A stretch of DNA of 64,000 bases, from NCBI RefSeq assembly GCF_014204325.1, contig NZ_JACHKT010000002.1:238765-302764 (forward strand), given 5' to 3'. Both the position numbers and the translations under genes were made by a program. Position 1 is the first letter of the stretch. Every line of letters begins with the position of its first letter. Positions 26,863 through 36,168 of this stretch are shown one piece after another. This DNA comes from Arcicella rosea. GTDB lineage: Bacteria > Bacteroidota > Bacteroidia > Cytophagales > Spirosomataceae. The notes beneath the pieces were generated by a model that was not told the DNA's origin, searched no databases, and saw only the letters and a list, made by a program, of their open reading frames with translations.

Positions 26863-27690
26863 TATAGCCGTCCATCCGCCATCTACAACCAGATTTGTAC
26901 CTGTCATATATGCCGAAGCGTCGGATGCTAAGTAAATTAATGCTCCTTGATAATCGCTTGAAGTCGCCATTCTTCCCAAAAGAGTTTTGGCAGAATAGTT
27001 TTTTACGAAATACTCATCTTGCGAGTTTTCTACACCGCCCGGCGAAAGCGTATTTACTCTTACGCCTTTGTTGCCCCAATAAGCCGCCAAATATCGAGTA
27101 AAATTGATGATTGCTCCTTTGGTAGTTGGGTAAGATGGCGATTTGAAAAACAACTGTTCGCCAGCTTCGTTGCGGTAAATACTTTGGTCGGGGCCAACGA
27201 TTCCATAAGTAGAAGCAATGTTAATGATACTTCCGCTGCCTTGTTCAGCCATTACCGCTCCGAATACTTGTGAGCATAAAAACACACCCAACACATTTAC
27301 TTCTAAAGATTTTCGGAATGATTCTAATGGATATTTTTCAAAAGCAGAAAGCGAAGCCGCCAATTCTGGATTTTCAAACATATCGTTGATAGCAGCATTG
27401 TTCACCAAAATATCAATCGAGCCGAAGCGAGCTAAGATTTCGTTTTTTGCGTCTATCAAAGAGGTTTCATTCGTAACATCAATATTTACGCCCAAAGCAT
27501 TTTCTCCCAATGTTTCAGCAAAAGCTTTTGGATTTGCTTGAGCGATGTCTGCCACTACAACATTTGCTCCAACCGCCTTTAAGGCTTCGCAATGCTTCTT
27601 TCCGATCAGTCCAGTTCCGCCTGTAACAATCGCCGTTTTTCCGACTAATGAAAACAGTTGAGGAATGGTACTTTTATTTATATTTTCCAT
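26860..27690 (-). CDS. short-chain dehydrogenase/reductase
   Basis: The 276-residue classical SDR has a cofactor loop TGGTGLIG (23-30), NNAAIND, the Ser of IINIAS and YPTTK as the catalytic Tyr-Lys motif; LSPGGV and YMTGTNLVVDGG follow. It would oxidise or reduce a sugar hydroxyl or keto group with NAD(P). Similar SDRs (PtmA type) occur in flagellin-glycan sugar pathways. It sits between the aminotransferase and phosphatase genes in the cluster, so it may prepare or tailor the amino-sugar intermediate. Confidence 0.87.
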   Translation of the reverse strand: MENINKSTIPQLFSLVGKTAIVTGGTGLIGKKHCEALKAVGANVVVADIAQANPKAFAETLGENALGVNIDVTNETSLIDAKNEILARFGSIDILVNNAAINDMFENPELAASLSAFEKYPLESFRKSLEVNVLGVFLCSQVFGAVMAEQGSGSIINIASTYGIVGPDQSIYRNEAGEQLFFKSPSYPTTKGAIINFTRYLAAYWGNKGVRVNTLSPGGVENSQDEYFVKNYSAKTLLGRMATSSDYQGALIYLASDASAYMTGTNLVVDGGWTAI

Positions 27691-27739
27691 AAAATGTTAT
27701 CTCTAAAAACAAAATGCTAAAGAGGTTTAATCTAATTCA

Positions 27740-27774
27740 GCAATGACAATTCATCACTCATAATTCATCACTTC
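27740..27774. repeat. short TCATCACT-word repeat downstream of the aminotransferase gene
   Basis: ATTCATCACTC and ATTCATCACTT stand in tandem directly after the stop codon of the minus-strand aminotransferase gene. This is the simplest form of the gap-filling word repeats in this window. Confidence 0.45.
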
Positions 27775-27775
27775 T

Positions 27776-29119
27776 TTAGGCTTTTGCCAAAGCAGGTTTA
27801 ATATTATAATTGCTTGTTTTTCTGAAAACAGCTTCTAATACTTCACCTTTCAAGTACGATTTTACATCCTTACTTTCGATGGCTTCTTTCAAAATCGGCA
27901 TTACTTCACGGTAAGCCGAAAGCGTGTATTGAATATCTTCATCAGAATGACTAAAACACATATTATGAAAACCAGCCCACAATACGCCACGCTTAATCAT
28001 TTCTTGTTGCATCAAAGCTTTTACTTCTAAACCATTGCCAGCTTCTGGAGCGAAAGTAACCATTGAACGACAGTTGTAGCCGACACATTTGGTCAGGTTT
28101 TCTAAACCAAATTCTTTAGCGATTTCGTTGTAACCGTCTTTGATAATTCCACCTTTTTCATCCAAATAAGCTGGTACATTTTTATCTCTAATTTCTTTAA
28201 TGGTAGCAATACTTGCCGCCAAAGAAAGAGCCTCACCACCAAAAGTTGTGTAACTAAATACTTCGCTATTGAACAATTCCATTACATCTGCACGACCTGT
28301 CAATAAAGCAATCGGCATACCGTTGGCACAAGCTTTTGAGTAAACCGCTAAATCGGGAGTAACGTTGAAGTACTCTTGAGCACCACCTAAAGCGATACGG
28401 AAACCTGTCCACATTTCATCAAAAATGAGTAGAGTACCATTTTCACGACAAACCTCAGCTAATTCTTGCAAGAAGTTATTTTGTGGTGCTTCAAAAATGA
28501 AAGGCTCAAGAATAATGGCGGCAACGTCTTCGTCTAAAGCTTCTCTGATGGCTTCGATATTGTTGTATTCAAAAGTGTAAGTCATGTTTTGGATGGCTTC
28601 TGGAATACCTGCATTACGACTTGTAATACCTATGTACCAATCGTGCCAACCGTGATAACCACAACAGAAAATCTTCTCACGACCTGTAAAAGCACGAGCT
28701 ACACGAATAGCTGCCGAACAAACGTCCGCACCAGTTTTCGAGATTTTTACAGCTTCTGCATTAGGAATTACCTCTTGAATTAATTCAGAAAGTTCTACTT
28801 CTAAAGGGTGCATCAACGAGAAAGTGATGCCATCTTCCAATTGTTTTTTGATGGCTTCGTCCACCGCTGGATAAGTATAACCCAAAGAAAGTGGTCCAAT
28901 CGCAGCGTTGAAATCTATGTATTCGTTGCCATCAACATCCCACACGTGCGAGCCTTTGCCTTTTTGCAAATACTTCGGTGCTACACCTTTGGTGAATTGT
29001 CCCGGCCCTTTGGCAAGTGTTTGTGTGATGGGCTTTTGTACTTTTAAAGCTCTATTATACCAACTATCCGACTCTGTGATGTTGGGATAATTTTCGTTTG
29101 ATTTTATCGTATTGGGCAT
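27776..29119 (-). CDS. class III PLP-dependent aminotransferase (glutamate-1-semialdehyde-aminomutase-like)
   Basis: The 447-residue protein has the PLP-enzyme layout: VWDVDGNEYIDF, phosphate-binding SKTGADVCSAAIR, IFCCGYHGWHD, Asp234 in FDEMWTGF and the Schiff-base Lys262 in YSKACANG. It resembles glutamate-1-semialdehyde aminomutase, but such paralogues inside glycan clusters transfer an amino group to sugar substrates. Its neighbours (split transketolase, SDR) suggest amination of a ketose or aldose intermediate. The donor and acceptor cannot be read from the sequence. Confidence 0.85.
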   Translation of the reverse strand: MPNTIKSNENYPNITESDSWYNRALKVQKPITQTLAKGPGQFTKGVAPKYLQKGKGSHVWDVDGNEYIDFNAAIGPLSLGYTYPAVDEAIKKQLEDGITFSLMHPLEVELSELIQEVIPNAEAVKISKTGADVCSAAIRVARAFTGREKIFCCGYHGWHDWYIGITSRNAGIPEAIQNMTYTFEYNNIEAIREALDEDVAAIILEPFIFEAPQNNFLQELAEVCRENGTLLIFDEMWTGFRIALGGAQEYFNVTPDLAVYSKACANGMPIALLTGRADVMELFNSEVFSYTTFGGEALSLAASIATIKEIRDKNVPAYLDEKGGIIKDGYNEIAKEFGLENLTKCVGYNCRSMVTFAPEAGNGLEVKALMQQEMIKRGVLWAGFHNMCFSHSDEDIQYTLSAYREVMPILKEAIESKDVKSYLKGEVLEAVFRKTSNYNIKPALAKA

Positions 29120-29125
29120 TTTTGG

Positions 29126-29277
29126 GGGACTTTAGGATTTTGGACTTTAGGACTTTAAGATGAAAGAGAAAAGACGCAAGATGCAAGACGAAAGAAGCTT
29201 TGAGCTGTGAGCCTTGAGCTGTTATCTTTCAAGCTCATTGCTCACAGCTTATAGCTTATAGCTCATAACTCACAGCT
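29126..29277. repeat. two-part word repeat: tandem GACTTTAGGA units and an AGCTGTGAGC hairpin
   Basis: The first part (29126-29197) holds tandem GACTTTAGGA-type and CAAGATGCAAGACG words. The second part (29196-29226 and 29230-29277) is a hairpin of GAGCTGTGAGC against GCTCACAGCTTATAGC. The right arm overlaps the last six codons and stop of the minus-strand transketolase C-terminal subunit. Confidence 0.65.
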
Positions 29278-30164
29278 ACTTCCAATATTTTCTCTGCCAT
29301 TTGTTTTCCTGTGAAACCTTCATATTCTAATACTTCATTCAAGCGTGCTGGTTTGAACCATTTTTCGTTCAAAGCAATCGGTAAAACATCGGCTGTCATT
29401 CTGTTTTTCAACAATGTTTCTGCTACGATACTGTACAAACCGCCTGTTAGGAAATGGTCTTCAATCGTTACGATTAGCTCTGATTGTTGAGCAGCTTTAA
29501 TGATTGCTTTTTCGTCCACAGGTTTCAAACTTCTCATGTTGATTAAACCCACAGATTTACCTTGTTCACGCAAGATTTCAGCCGTAATCAAGGCTTGTTC
29601 AAACATAAAACCGTAAACCAAAATCGTAATGTCTGTACCTTCTGAAATGATTTCAGCTTTACCAATTTCAAAATTTGTATCGTGCTGATACTTGGCTGGT
29701 CTGGTACAAATACGCACATAAGCAGGATTTGGCGTATTCCAGATTTTAGGTAACATCGTTACTAAATCGCTTTCGTCAGCAGGAGCAAAAACTTGCATAT
29801 TCGGAATACCACGCATGATACTTATGTCTTCAATCGCTTGGTGTGTTGGCCCATTTCCATCCGACAAAAAGCCGGGAATAAAACTGCTCAACTTTACTGG
29901 AAGATTAGCAATTCCTGCATCGGTACGGATAAATTCAAAAGCACGCATCGATAAAAATGCCGACAAAGCATGAACAACAGGAATGCGTCCACGTAAAGCC
30001 AAACCTGCGGCAGCACCAATCATCGTTTGTTCTGTGATACCTGTATCAATAAATCTTTTCCCCAAAACTGCTGGTAGATTTTTAACCAAAGCACGGTTTT
30101 CGGCAGTCATTACCACAAAACGCTCGTCAGCAAGGGCTGTATTTTTTAATAATTCTTCGTACAT
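29256..30164 (-). CDS. transketolase, C-terminal subunit (split enzyme)
   Basis: The 302-residue protein matches the pyrimidine-binding and C-terminal domains of transketolase/DXS-like enzymes: RFIDTGITEQTMIGAAAGLA, GPTHQAIEDISIMR and VTIEDHFLTGG. It pairs with the N-terminal subunit encoded just upstream to give a thiamine-diphosphate enzyme moving two-carbon ketol groups. Its last residues (AVSYEL) and stop are encoded by the right arm of an intergenic repeat, so the native C-terminus appears to have been captured by that repeat. It lies in the surface-sugar cluster and is not part of central metabolism judging by context. Confidence 0.9.
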   Translation of the reverse strand: MYEELLKNTALADERFVVMTAENRALVKNLPAVLGKRFIDTGITEQTMIGAAAGLALRGRIPVVHALSAFLSMRAFEFIRTDAGIANLPVKLSSFIPGFLSDGNGPTHQAIEDISIMRGIPNMQVFAPADESDLVTMLPKIWNTPNPAYVRICTRPAKYQHDTNFEIGKAEIISEGTDITILVYGFMFEQALITAEILREQGKSVGLINMRSLKPVDEKAIIKAAQQSELIVTIEDHFLTGGLYSIVAETLLKNRMTADVLPIALNEKWFKPARLNEVLEYEGFTGKQMAEKILEVAVSYEL

Positions 30165-30179
30165 GATTTTATTTTTTTA

Positions 30180-30366
30180 GCTGTGAGCTGTCAGCTTTCG
30201 GTCATCGGCTTTCAGCTTTCGGATTTGAGATTTTGGTCATCTGCTTTCAGATTTCAGCCATCGGATTTTACCTCTATTTCCTATTTCCGACATCTGATTT
30301 CCGAAATCTGAAAGCTAAAAAGTATTTCCGACATCTGATAGCCGAAATCCGACATCCGAAATCCAA
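30180..30366. repeat. long imperfect hairpin of TTTCGG/TTTCAG words between the two transketolase genes
   Basis: The left arm (30180-30266) is made of words such as GTCAGCTTTCGGTC, ATCGGCTTTCAGC and TTTCGGATTTGAG. The right arm (30284-30366) carries the complements (TTTCCGACATCTGA, CCGAAATCTGAAAGC). With about 80 nt per arm it is the longest of its kind here, and it splits two genes whose products must form one complex. Confidence 0.7.
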
Positions 30367-30373
30367 CAACAAT

Positions 30374-31231
30374 CTATCTAACCACCAATACCTCTGATTC
30401 AATATTTGCTGAATGAAAACCGTGTAATTCTTCCATCAATTGTGAAACTTCATTTTCTGAAAAATTACAGAACCAACGGTCTGCACGAGCTTCGATACTT
30501 GGTAAGCCTTTTCCACGAACAGTATCAGCAATTACTACATGAAGTTTGCCTTTACGTTCGTCTAAACTTGTAAATGCTTCCTCTAAATCCAAGAAATTAT
30601 GTCCATCAATTCTTACGACATCCGCTCCAAAAGCTTTGAATTTATCCGCCAAAGGTTCTAAAGGAATTAAATCTTCTGTGGCAACATTCGCTTGGAAATG
30701 ATTACGGTCAATCACAAAAACCAGATTGTCTAATTTGTAAGCATTCGCTACCAAAACGGCTTCCCAGCAAGAACCTTCGTTCAATTCTCCATCACCCAAA
30801 ATACATACGATTCGGTTCTCTGTTCCTCTGATTTTGCAATCTAAAGCTACGCCTAACGAAACCGCAGGAAGATGTCCCAACGAACCAGAATGAAATTCAA
30901 TTCCCGGAATTTTAGTATTTGGATGCCAGTAAATATTATCGTTTGCGGAAAGATGATTTTGTAAACGTTCGGCTTCTAAAATGCCCATTTCAACCAAAGT
31001 ACCATACAAAGCAGGCACATCGTGTCCTTTTGAAAGAAACAGATAATCACGGTTTGGGTCTTTGAGGTTTTCTTTGGAAATATTTAAAAAATCGTTGTAG
31101 AGATAAACCATCAAATCGGTAGCTGAAAGGGACGCACCTACAAAACAACCGCCATCAGTGGACATTCCGATGATGTGTTCACGTACTCGCAATGCGATAC
31201 TTGTTAAGTTTTCTAGTTTTTCTTCGGTCAT
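30374..31231 (-). CDS. transketolase, N-terminal (thiamine diphosphate-binding) subunit
   Basis: The 285-residue protein is the TPP-binding half: FLSKGHDVPALYG, HSGSLGHLPAVSLGVAL, the TPP/metal motif GDGELNEGSCWEA and FVIDRNHFQ. It works with the C-terminal subunit downstream. Two-subunit transketolases are found in secondary pathways, for example those making aminated precursors. Its place between a cytidylyltransferase and an aminotransferase suggests that it reshapes the carbon skeleton of the surface sugar. Confidence 0.9.
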   Translation of the reverse strand: MTEEKLENLTSIALRVREHIIGMSTDGGCFVGASLSATDLMVYLYNDFLNISKENLKDPNRDYLFLSKGHDVPALYGTLVEMGILEAERLQNHLSANDNIYWHPNTKIPGIEFHSGSLGHLPAVSLGVALDCKIRGTENRIVCILGDGELNEGSCWEAVLVANAYKLDNLVFVIDRNHFQANVATEDLIPLEPLADKFKAFGADVVRIDGHNFLDLEEAFTSLDERKGKLHVVIADTVRGKGLPSIEARADRWFCNFSENEVSQLMEELHGFHSANIESEVLVVR

Positions 31232-31252
31232 TTTATTTATTTGGAATTTACG

Positions 31253-32056
31253 CTAAATGCTCAATTTGGTTTGCTCTTGCGAAATTGTTTTCAGTTCATC
31301 TAAATGATTTCTGTACCAATTTACTCCAGCAAAATGTTGGTTGATTTCGTAGATTTCAGGTTTTTCTTGAAGTAACGAAAGTATGTCTTCTAATGAAAAA
31401 GCTGGATTTTGGGGATATAATTCTTCAAAAACTCGTTTGATAAACAAGTAATCTTCGTAATAATCTATCGTAAAACGATGCGACATTGAGTAGTCTAAAC
31501 CTGTTTTCCAAGTCACATTCGCCAAACGAAATTTGTCTGGATTTTCCCAGAAATAAGGTGTTGTATGTTCTAACTCCAAAGGACGAGTGGCTTCTTGCCA
31601 AGCTTTTTTCAAAGCCTCAGAAGTCATTATTTCTACATCGTTGCCATCTGGATAAGTAGCTGGATGGAGGTTACTCACAAAATCGTATTTCCCTTCGTTT
31701 TCAAAATAAAAATCCAATACTTTATCCACAATACGTGGGTCAATCAATGGACAATCCGAAGGAATTTTAATGACAATATCCGCATTCGTTAATACCCCAA
31801 CTTGATAATGTCTGTCCAATAAATTATTCAAACTTCCACGAAAACAAGTAATGTTTTTTGCCTGACAAAATTCTTCGATTACATCGTCTTCTGCGTTTTC
31901 AGAAGTAGCAATTACGATACTTGTTTTATGTTTGATTTGCTGCAAACGCTCAATCATTCTATAAAGCAGACTTTCGCCCAAAATCGGTAATAAAACCTTT
32001 TTGGGTAATCTACTCGACGACATACGGGCTTGAACAACAATGCTAATGGAAGTCAT
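31253..32056 (-). CDS. SpsF-like cytidylyltransferase
   Basis: The protein has 267 residues. The N-terminal nucleotidyltransferase motif ISIVVQARMSSSRLPKKVL and the metal motif KIPSDCPLIDPRIV mark the SpsF/CMP-sugar synthetase type. These activate nonulosonic or related acids as CMP-sugars for transfer. It fits with the NeuB-like synthase and the KdsC-like phosphatase in the same run of genes. The sugar specificity is unknown. Confidence 0.85.
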   Translation of the reverse strand: MTSISIVVQARMSSSRLPKKVLLPILGESLLYRMIERLQQIKHKTSIVIATSENAEDDVIEEFCQAKNITCFRGSLNNLLDRHYQVGVLTNADIVIKIPSDCPLIDPRIVDKVLDFYFENEGKYDFVSNLHPATYPDGNDVEIMTSEALKKAWQEATRPLELEHTTPYFWENPDKFRLANVTWKTGLDYSMSHRFTIDYYEDYLFIKRVFEELYPQNPAFSLEDILSLLQEKPEIYEINQHFAGVNWYRNHLDELKTISQEQTKLSI

Positions 32057-32072
32057 TTATGTTATTTTAAAG

Positions 32073-33110
32073 TTATTGAAAGACTAATTCTGATGGAACA
32101 GCTTTGTATTGATATGTTTTAACAAAGTCTTCTTTCTTTCCAGAAAATTCTAAAAAATCACGACAAATCTGAGCGATATTTTTAGCGGAAGTACCTTTGT
32201 TTTGAATCGGCATTTGTCTTTCCAATTCTTCTTTATCGAAATAAGAATGTACTTTTTTGCCCAATGCCATACCGACATAAACCGCAGAAGAGTACTGAGT
32301 GATGAATTCTTCACAGTTGGCAATCATCGGATTAATATTTCCAGTAGTATAAATCAAAGTACTTTCAGGCGTATTTTCTTTGATTTCAGCAACAGCTCTT
32401 TCCACAACTTCGTTGGGATGAAGTTTGAAAACGAGTTGTCTGCCAGCAGCTTTTTCCACACAATCTTTAATAAACCCAATTCTATCTTCAGGTCTGAAAC
32501 ACTCTCTGCTATCAGACGTTGCAACCAAAACATAATTTTGTAACGGAAAATCGTTCTCTAAATATTGTTCACAATTGTCAAAATTTGGAATCCCAGTTAC
32601 TAAGATTTTGTGAGCCTTAGTACCAATCTTAGAGAAGCGTTCTTTGTAACCTTTTGAAGCAGCACAATAAATATCACAAAGATTTGAAGAACCATTTAAT
32701 GCAGTACCAATCGCCCAATAACGAGGAAGATTTAATTTTTTGATGATTTTGCAGAAAAAGTTATATTCATCAACCATTCCTTCTTGTACCCAAATTGTTT
32801 TTTGTTGGAGTAATCTATCAGGAATAATCATATCAGAACAATACACCACTAAATCGTATTGATTTTTTTTGGCTTTGTAATCCATTTGCAGACCATTTTC
32901 AAGACAAAGCTTTTCGGAGTTTGTTCTGAATTGACCCGACAAAACAGTTTTTGCTAAAAAATCAGTTTCATCAAGCACCCATTGTATGAAAGGAGAATCT
33001 ACAAAAATTTGACTAAACCAACAATCATATTCAGGTAATTGCGCAGCAATTTGATACATTTGAGTGGTTTGGTTGATTGAACCCGTAATGAATAATATCT
33101 TTTTTTGCAT
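32073..33110 (-). CDS. putative GT-B-type glycosyltransferase of the surface-sugar cluster
   Basis: The 345-residue protein has no close family that I recognise with certainty. It starts with a Rossmann-like strand (KKILFITGSINQTTQMY). In its C-terminal half it has FKLHPNE and a region ITQYSSAVYVGMALGKKVHSYF, which resembles the donor-binding part of GT-B enzymes such as capsule and polysialyl-type transferases. It is the first gene of the run; a -7-like TAATTTTG lies on the minus strand at 33135-33142, 25 nt upstream. It may transfer the CMP-activated sugar, which is inference. Confidence 0.5.
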   Translation of the reverse strand: MQKKILFITGSINQTTQMYQIAAQLPEYDCWFSQIFVDSPFIQWVLDETDFLAKTVLSGQFRTNSEKLCLENGLQMDYKAKKNQYDLVVYCSDMIIPDRLLQQKTIWVQEGMVDEYNFFCKIIKKLNLPRYWAIGTALNGSSNLCDIYCAASKGYKERFSKIGTKAHKILVTGIPNFDNCEQYLENDFPLQNYVLVATSDSRECFRPEDRIGFIKDCVEKAAGRQLVFKLHPNEVVERAVAEIKENTPESTLIYTTGNINPMIANCEEFITQYSSAVYVGMALGKKVHSYFDKEELERQMPIQNKGTSAKNIAQICRDFLEFSGKKEDFVKTYQYKAVPSELVFQ

Positions 33111-33318
33111 AAATGATTTGTGTTGGATTTAAAACAAAATTATCAAGCAAGTATTAGGTTAATATTATCTTGAAATTAAGTATTTGGTAAGTTTTCAAGA
33201 TAATCAACGAAATTATAAATTCATGTGGTCAGTCAAATGTAAAGTAAAGTTACTGATTAGTGACCAAAATTGTTCATTCAAAGCTTTCTATATAAATCTT
33301 TAGGCTCAATAATGGTTA

Positions 33319-35883
33319 TTAAAAATCAAAACGCATTCTAAATCTTATGGTTGGACTGGCACTTACATTTGGGTTTTCCAAGTAACTCAAACGCTTTACC
33401 AAGTCTAGTCTTAATACTTTAAAAATATTTTCAATCCCAAAACTTACTTCCATATAAGGTTTTTTCTCCAATGAAAAAGTACTTGGTTTGCCATTTTCAT
33501 CGGTAGGCATTACTAATAAACCATTTTCAGCAGTCGCTTTATTTTGTTCGCTGAGTTTTCCCATCAAACCTTTAAAAGTAATTACTTCTCTTAATTTTAA
33601 CTTTCTGATGATTGGTAATTTATTGAAAATGAATCCATTAAAGTGATGGTCGATGAATACAGCAGCATATTGGTCACTCACAAATTCCAAGAAATTCATT
33701 AAATTATAAGCTTCTGGCTGATAAGCATAGGTTTGGTTGGCTCGGTGGATTGTCAACAAAGCAAAAGGCAAAGGATTGAATGTTTTACCTCCTTCCAAAG
33801 CCACATCTGTATAACCAATCGGTGGAATGTAAATTCTTTTTTGTGCATAAGCCACCAGTCGATGGAAATTGTACTGTCCATCCAACAATCCTTTTACGCC
33901 CAAAGTATATCTGATTTGGAAAGATGGATACTTATTAATAATCGGAATACGATAATTTTTTCCTTGATAAAACTGCTCGTTTGGTGCATACCTTAGCCCA
34001 ATCATTAATTCACTACTGATGATTTCTGGAGCACTTTTTAAGGTACCATCATTTTGTAAAGTATTGAAATACAAAGAACCAGTAGGCGTTTGGCGAATAT
34101 TTTTGAAATTAATATTAACAGTTAAACCTGTTTTAGATTCGTTCAGATAATCAAGATTAAGTACTTTATTATAGGTCATTTTATTATTCTGACCTCTTTT
34201 GAAAGAAAGTAAAAAATTGTCTTCCTGTACAAACTGTAATTCTTGTCCCGGAATTTTGATTTCATTTTGATACGAAATCCTAAAATGTTTGATGGGATAA
34301 GTATAAGTATTGTGGTCGGTTAAGGAAAATGTTGCCGAAGCAAAATACTTGTAACGTTCATCTCTAAAACCATAAGCTGCATAGGTTTCAAAAGCCATGC
34401 GTTCGCTAAAAGTTGGTGTTGTTCTTCCGCCAATTCTAGCCCTAAATCCTTCAATTGGATTGAAACTGTAAAAAGTATTGACTGGGCCAATTTCAAAACC
34501 TCCCATTGGTTTATAACCTTCAAGCAGAAAAGTTGCCGTGTTCATTACTCTTTGGAAGGCAGGGACTTTTTTTACGCTGTCCACCATCGAATAAATGCCT
34601 AGTTCTTTACTTGATAAAGAATGATGGCGAGCTTGTTCCCAGAAAGCATCATCTCGTTTTTCAGCATCTTTTTGAATGTCGGTTTTTAAGCCTTCAAAAA
34701 TATTTTTTTCAATCGTTTTATTGATGATATAGTCTTTATACGACACACTCCTTTGCCCGAAAAGTCCCATGCCATTTTCTTTTTTGAGAAGGTTGAATTC
34801 AATCGCTAAATCATCTTTGGTCAACATCAAACCTTCGTTTTCAATGAAATCATATTCTTGCGAAACCCGTAAATCAGTCACAAAATTAACATTGATGTCT
34901 TTTGAAAAACCCATTTGTACTTTTCTAATCGCATAGCTTGAATCTAAAGAAATAAGCATCGTTCCTTGAAAAAGCTGGTCGTTTGAATTTCTAGGAGAAA
35001 AACCCAAATTCACGCATTTTGTCCCTTTAAATGCTGTGGTGTCGATGATAACGTAACGATAAAACTGCGGAGAAACTGGTGCGGTGGGTCCTAAAAATTG
35101 CGTAGCTAAGAGTAAAATATTATTATCATAAACATTTACATCTTGATAAAGTGCTTCCAAATATAGCTTGATGCCATTATTATCCACATAATTTCCCAAG
35201 CCCGTCATTTTTTCGCCTTTGATTACCTCCTTTTTATTTTCGGGTAATTTTCTGAAATAAACGTCGGAAATAGTTTCCTTCAAATACATGGGTAAATTGA
35301 CTTTTCCCGTGATTTGAGAAGTATCTAAATGGTTAAAAACGAAGTCGAACTTTCTGAGAGAACGTTTATTTCTAAACTTTTCAGAAACATTACTTAAATC
35401 AAATTCTAATTTTTCGTACTTGTTATATTGATAAAAATCTAGCGATTCTTTTCTATTTTGAGCTTTATGTTCAATTACTTTTCTGATTAATACAACCGCA
35501 GGATTATCTTTATTTCGGTACTTATCTTTTTTGCCTTTAACGGTTACTTCTTGTAAATCAGTGTTTTGTGTTTTGAGTTTAAAGGTCACAGATACGATTT
35601 TTCCACCATCTATTTCTCTTACTTCAGGCGAATATCCTACAAAAGCGACTCTAAGCGTGGGTTTTAATTGTGGAGTTTCTAAATAAAAACTACCATTCAT
35701 GTCAGTCTGAGTACCTTGTTTCGTCCCCATAATACTGACATTTACAAAGGGCAAAGTTTCGCCTGTTTTAGCATCTATTACTTTGCCTTTGATTCTGGTA
35801 GTCTGTGCAAAAACCGAAGAAACAGTAAGTACAAGTAGTGTTAAGACTAAAAGAGGCTTGAGTATTTTAAAATATGCACTCAT
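33319..35883 (-). CDS. DUF5686 outer-membrane protein with carboxypeptidase-regulatory-like domain
   Basis: The 854-residue protein has a signal peptide (1-26, ending VFAQ), then a CarboxypepD_reg-like beta-sandwich (IKGKVIDAKTGETLPFVNV, about 30-110), then a long region typical of DUF5686, ending in beta-barrel strands and a terminal Phe (RFRMRFDF), as in outer-membrane barrels. The function is unknown; family members are common in Bacteroidota and unlinked to SusD. It has its own gene unit, divergent from the secreted phosphatase-superfamily gene. Confidence 0.87.
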   Translation of the reverse strand: MSAYFKILKPLLVLTLLVLTVSSVFAQTTRIKGKVIDAKTGETLPFVNVSIMGTKQGTQTDMNGSFYLETPQLKPTLRVAFVGYSPEVREIDGGKIVSVTFKLKTQNTDLQEVTVKGKKDKYRNKDNPAVVLIRKVIEHKAQNRKESLDFYQYNKYEKLEFDLSNVSEKFRNKRSLRKFDFVFNHLDTSQITGKVNLPMYLKETISDVYFRKLPENKKEVIKGEKMTGLGNYVDNNGIKLYLEALYQDVNVYDNNILLLATQFLGPTAPVSPQFYRYVIIDTTAFKGTKCVNLGFSPRNSNDQLFQGTMLISLDSSYAIRKVQMGFSKDINVNFVTDLRVSQEYDFIENEGLMLTKDDLAIEFNLLKKENGMGLFGQRSVSYKDYIINKTIEKNIFEGLKTDIQKDAEKRDDAFWEQARHHSLSSKELGIYSMVDSVKKVPAFQRVMNTATFLLEGYKPMGGFEIGPVNTFYSFNPIEGFRARIGGRTTPTFSERMAFETYAAYGFRDERYKYFASATFSLTDHNTYTYPIKHFRISYQNEIKIPGQELQFVQEDNFLLSFKRGQNNKMTYNKVLNLDYLNESKTGLTVNINFKNIRQTPTGSLYFNTLQNDGTLKSAPEIISSELMIGLRYAPNEQFYQGKNYRIPIINKYPSFQIRYTLGVKGLLDGQYNFHRLVAYAQKRIYIPPIGYTDVALEGGKTFNPLPFALLTIHRANQTYAYQPEAYNLMNFLEFVSDQYAAVFIDHHFNGFIFNKLPIIRKLKLREVITFKGLMGKLSEQNKATAENGLLVMPTDENGKPSTFSLEKKPYMEVSFGIENIFKVLRLDLVKRLSYLENPNVSASPTIRFRMRFDF

Positions 35884-36105
35884 TATAATTTTATGATTAA
35901 AATAAAGCAGTTGAGTACTTTTTGTACTTCTTAACTAAGCTGATAGGAAAACACTTGGCTTTCCTATAGAAGCGTATCAAAAAAAAAGTGAACAAAGTTC
36001 CTTGATGATTTTTGAAGAGTGGCTAATTAACATTTATATAATATTGCCCCAAAAGTAATAACTTATAATTAATATTTCAGTAACTGTTTGGCTGTTTGAA
36101 ATGTC

Positions 36106-36113
36106 TATTTTTG
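36106..36113 (+). promoter_or_regulatory. -7-like box TATTTTTG upstream of the secreted alkaline-phosphatase-superfamily gene
   Basis: The octamer fits TAnnTTTG. A TTTG at 36087-36090 lies 15 bp upstream, slightly short of the usual spacing, so this is tentative. Confidence 0.35.
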
Positions 36114-36168
36114 ATTCCCTTATATTTTACAAGCAGACAACCACTTTTGTTGTTAAAAAATTAGAACA

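Noticed and set aside
29256..31231. Split transketolase as a broken pseudogene
   Set aside because: Both halves have proper starts, complete domains and stops, and two-subunit transketolases are a known form.
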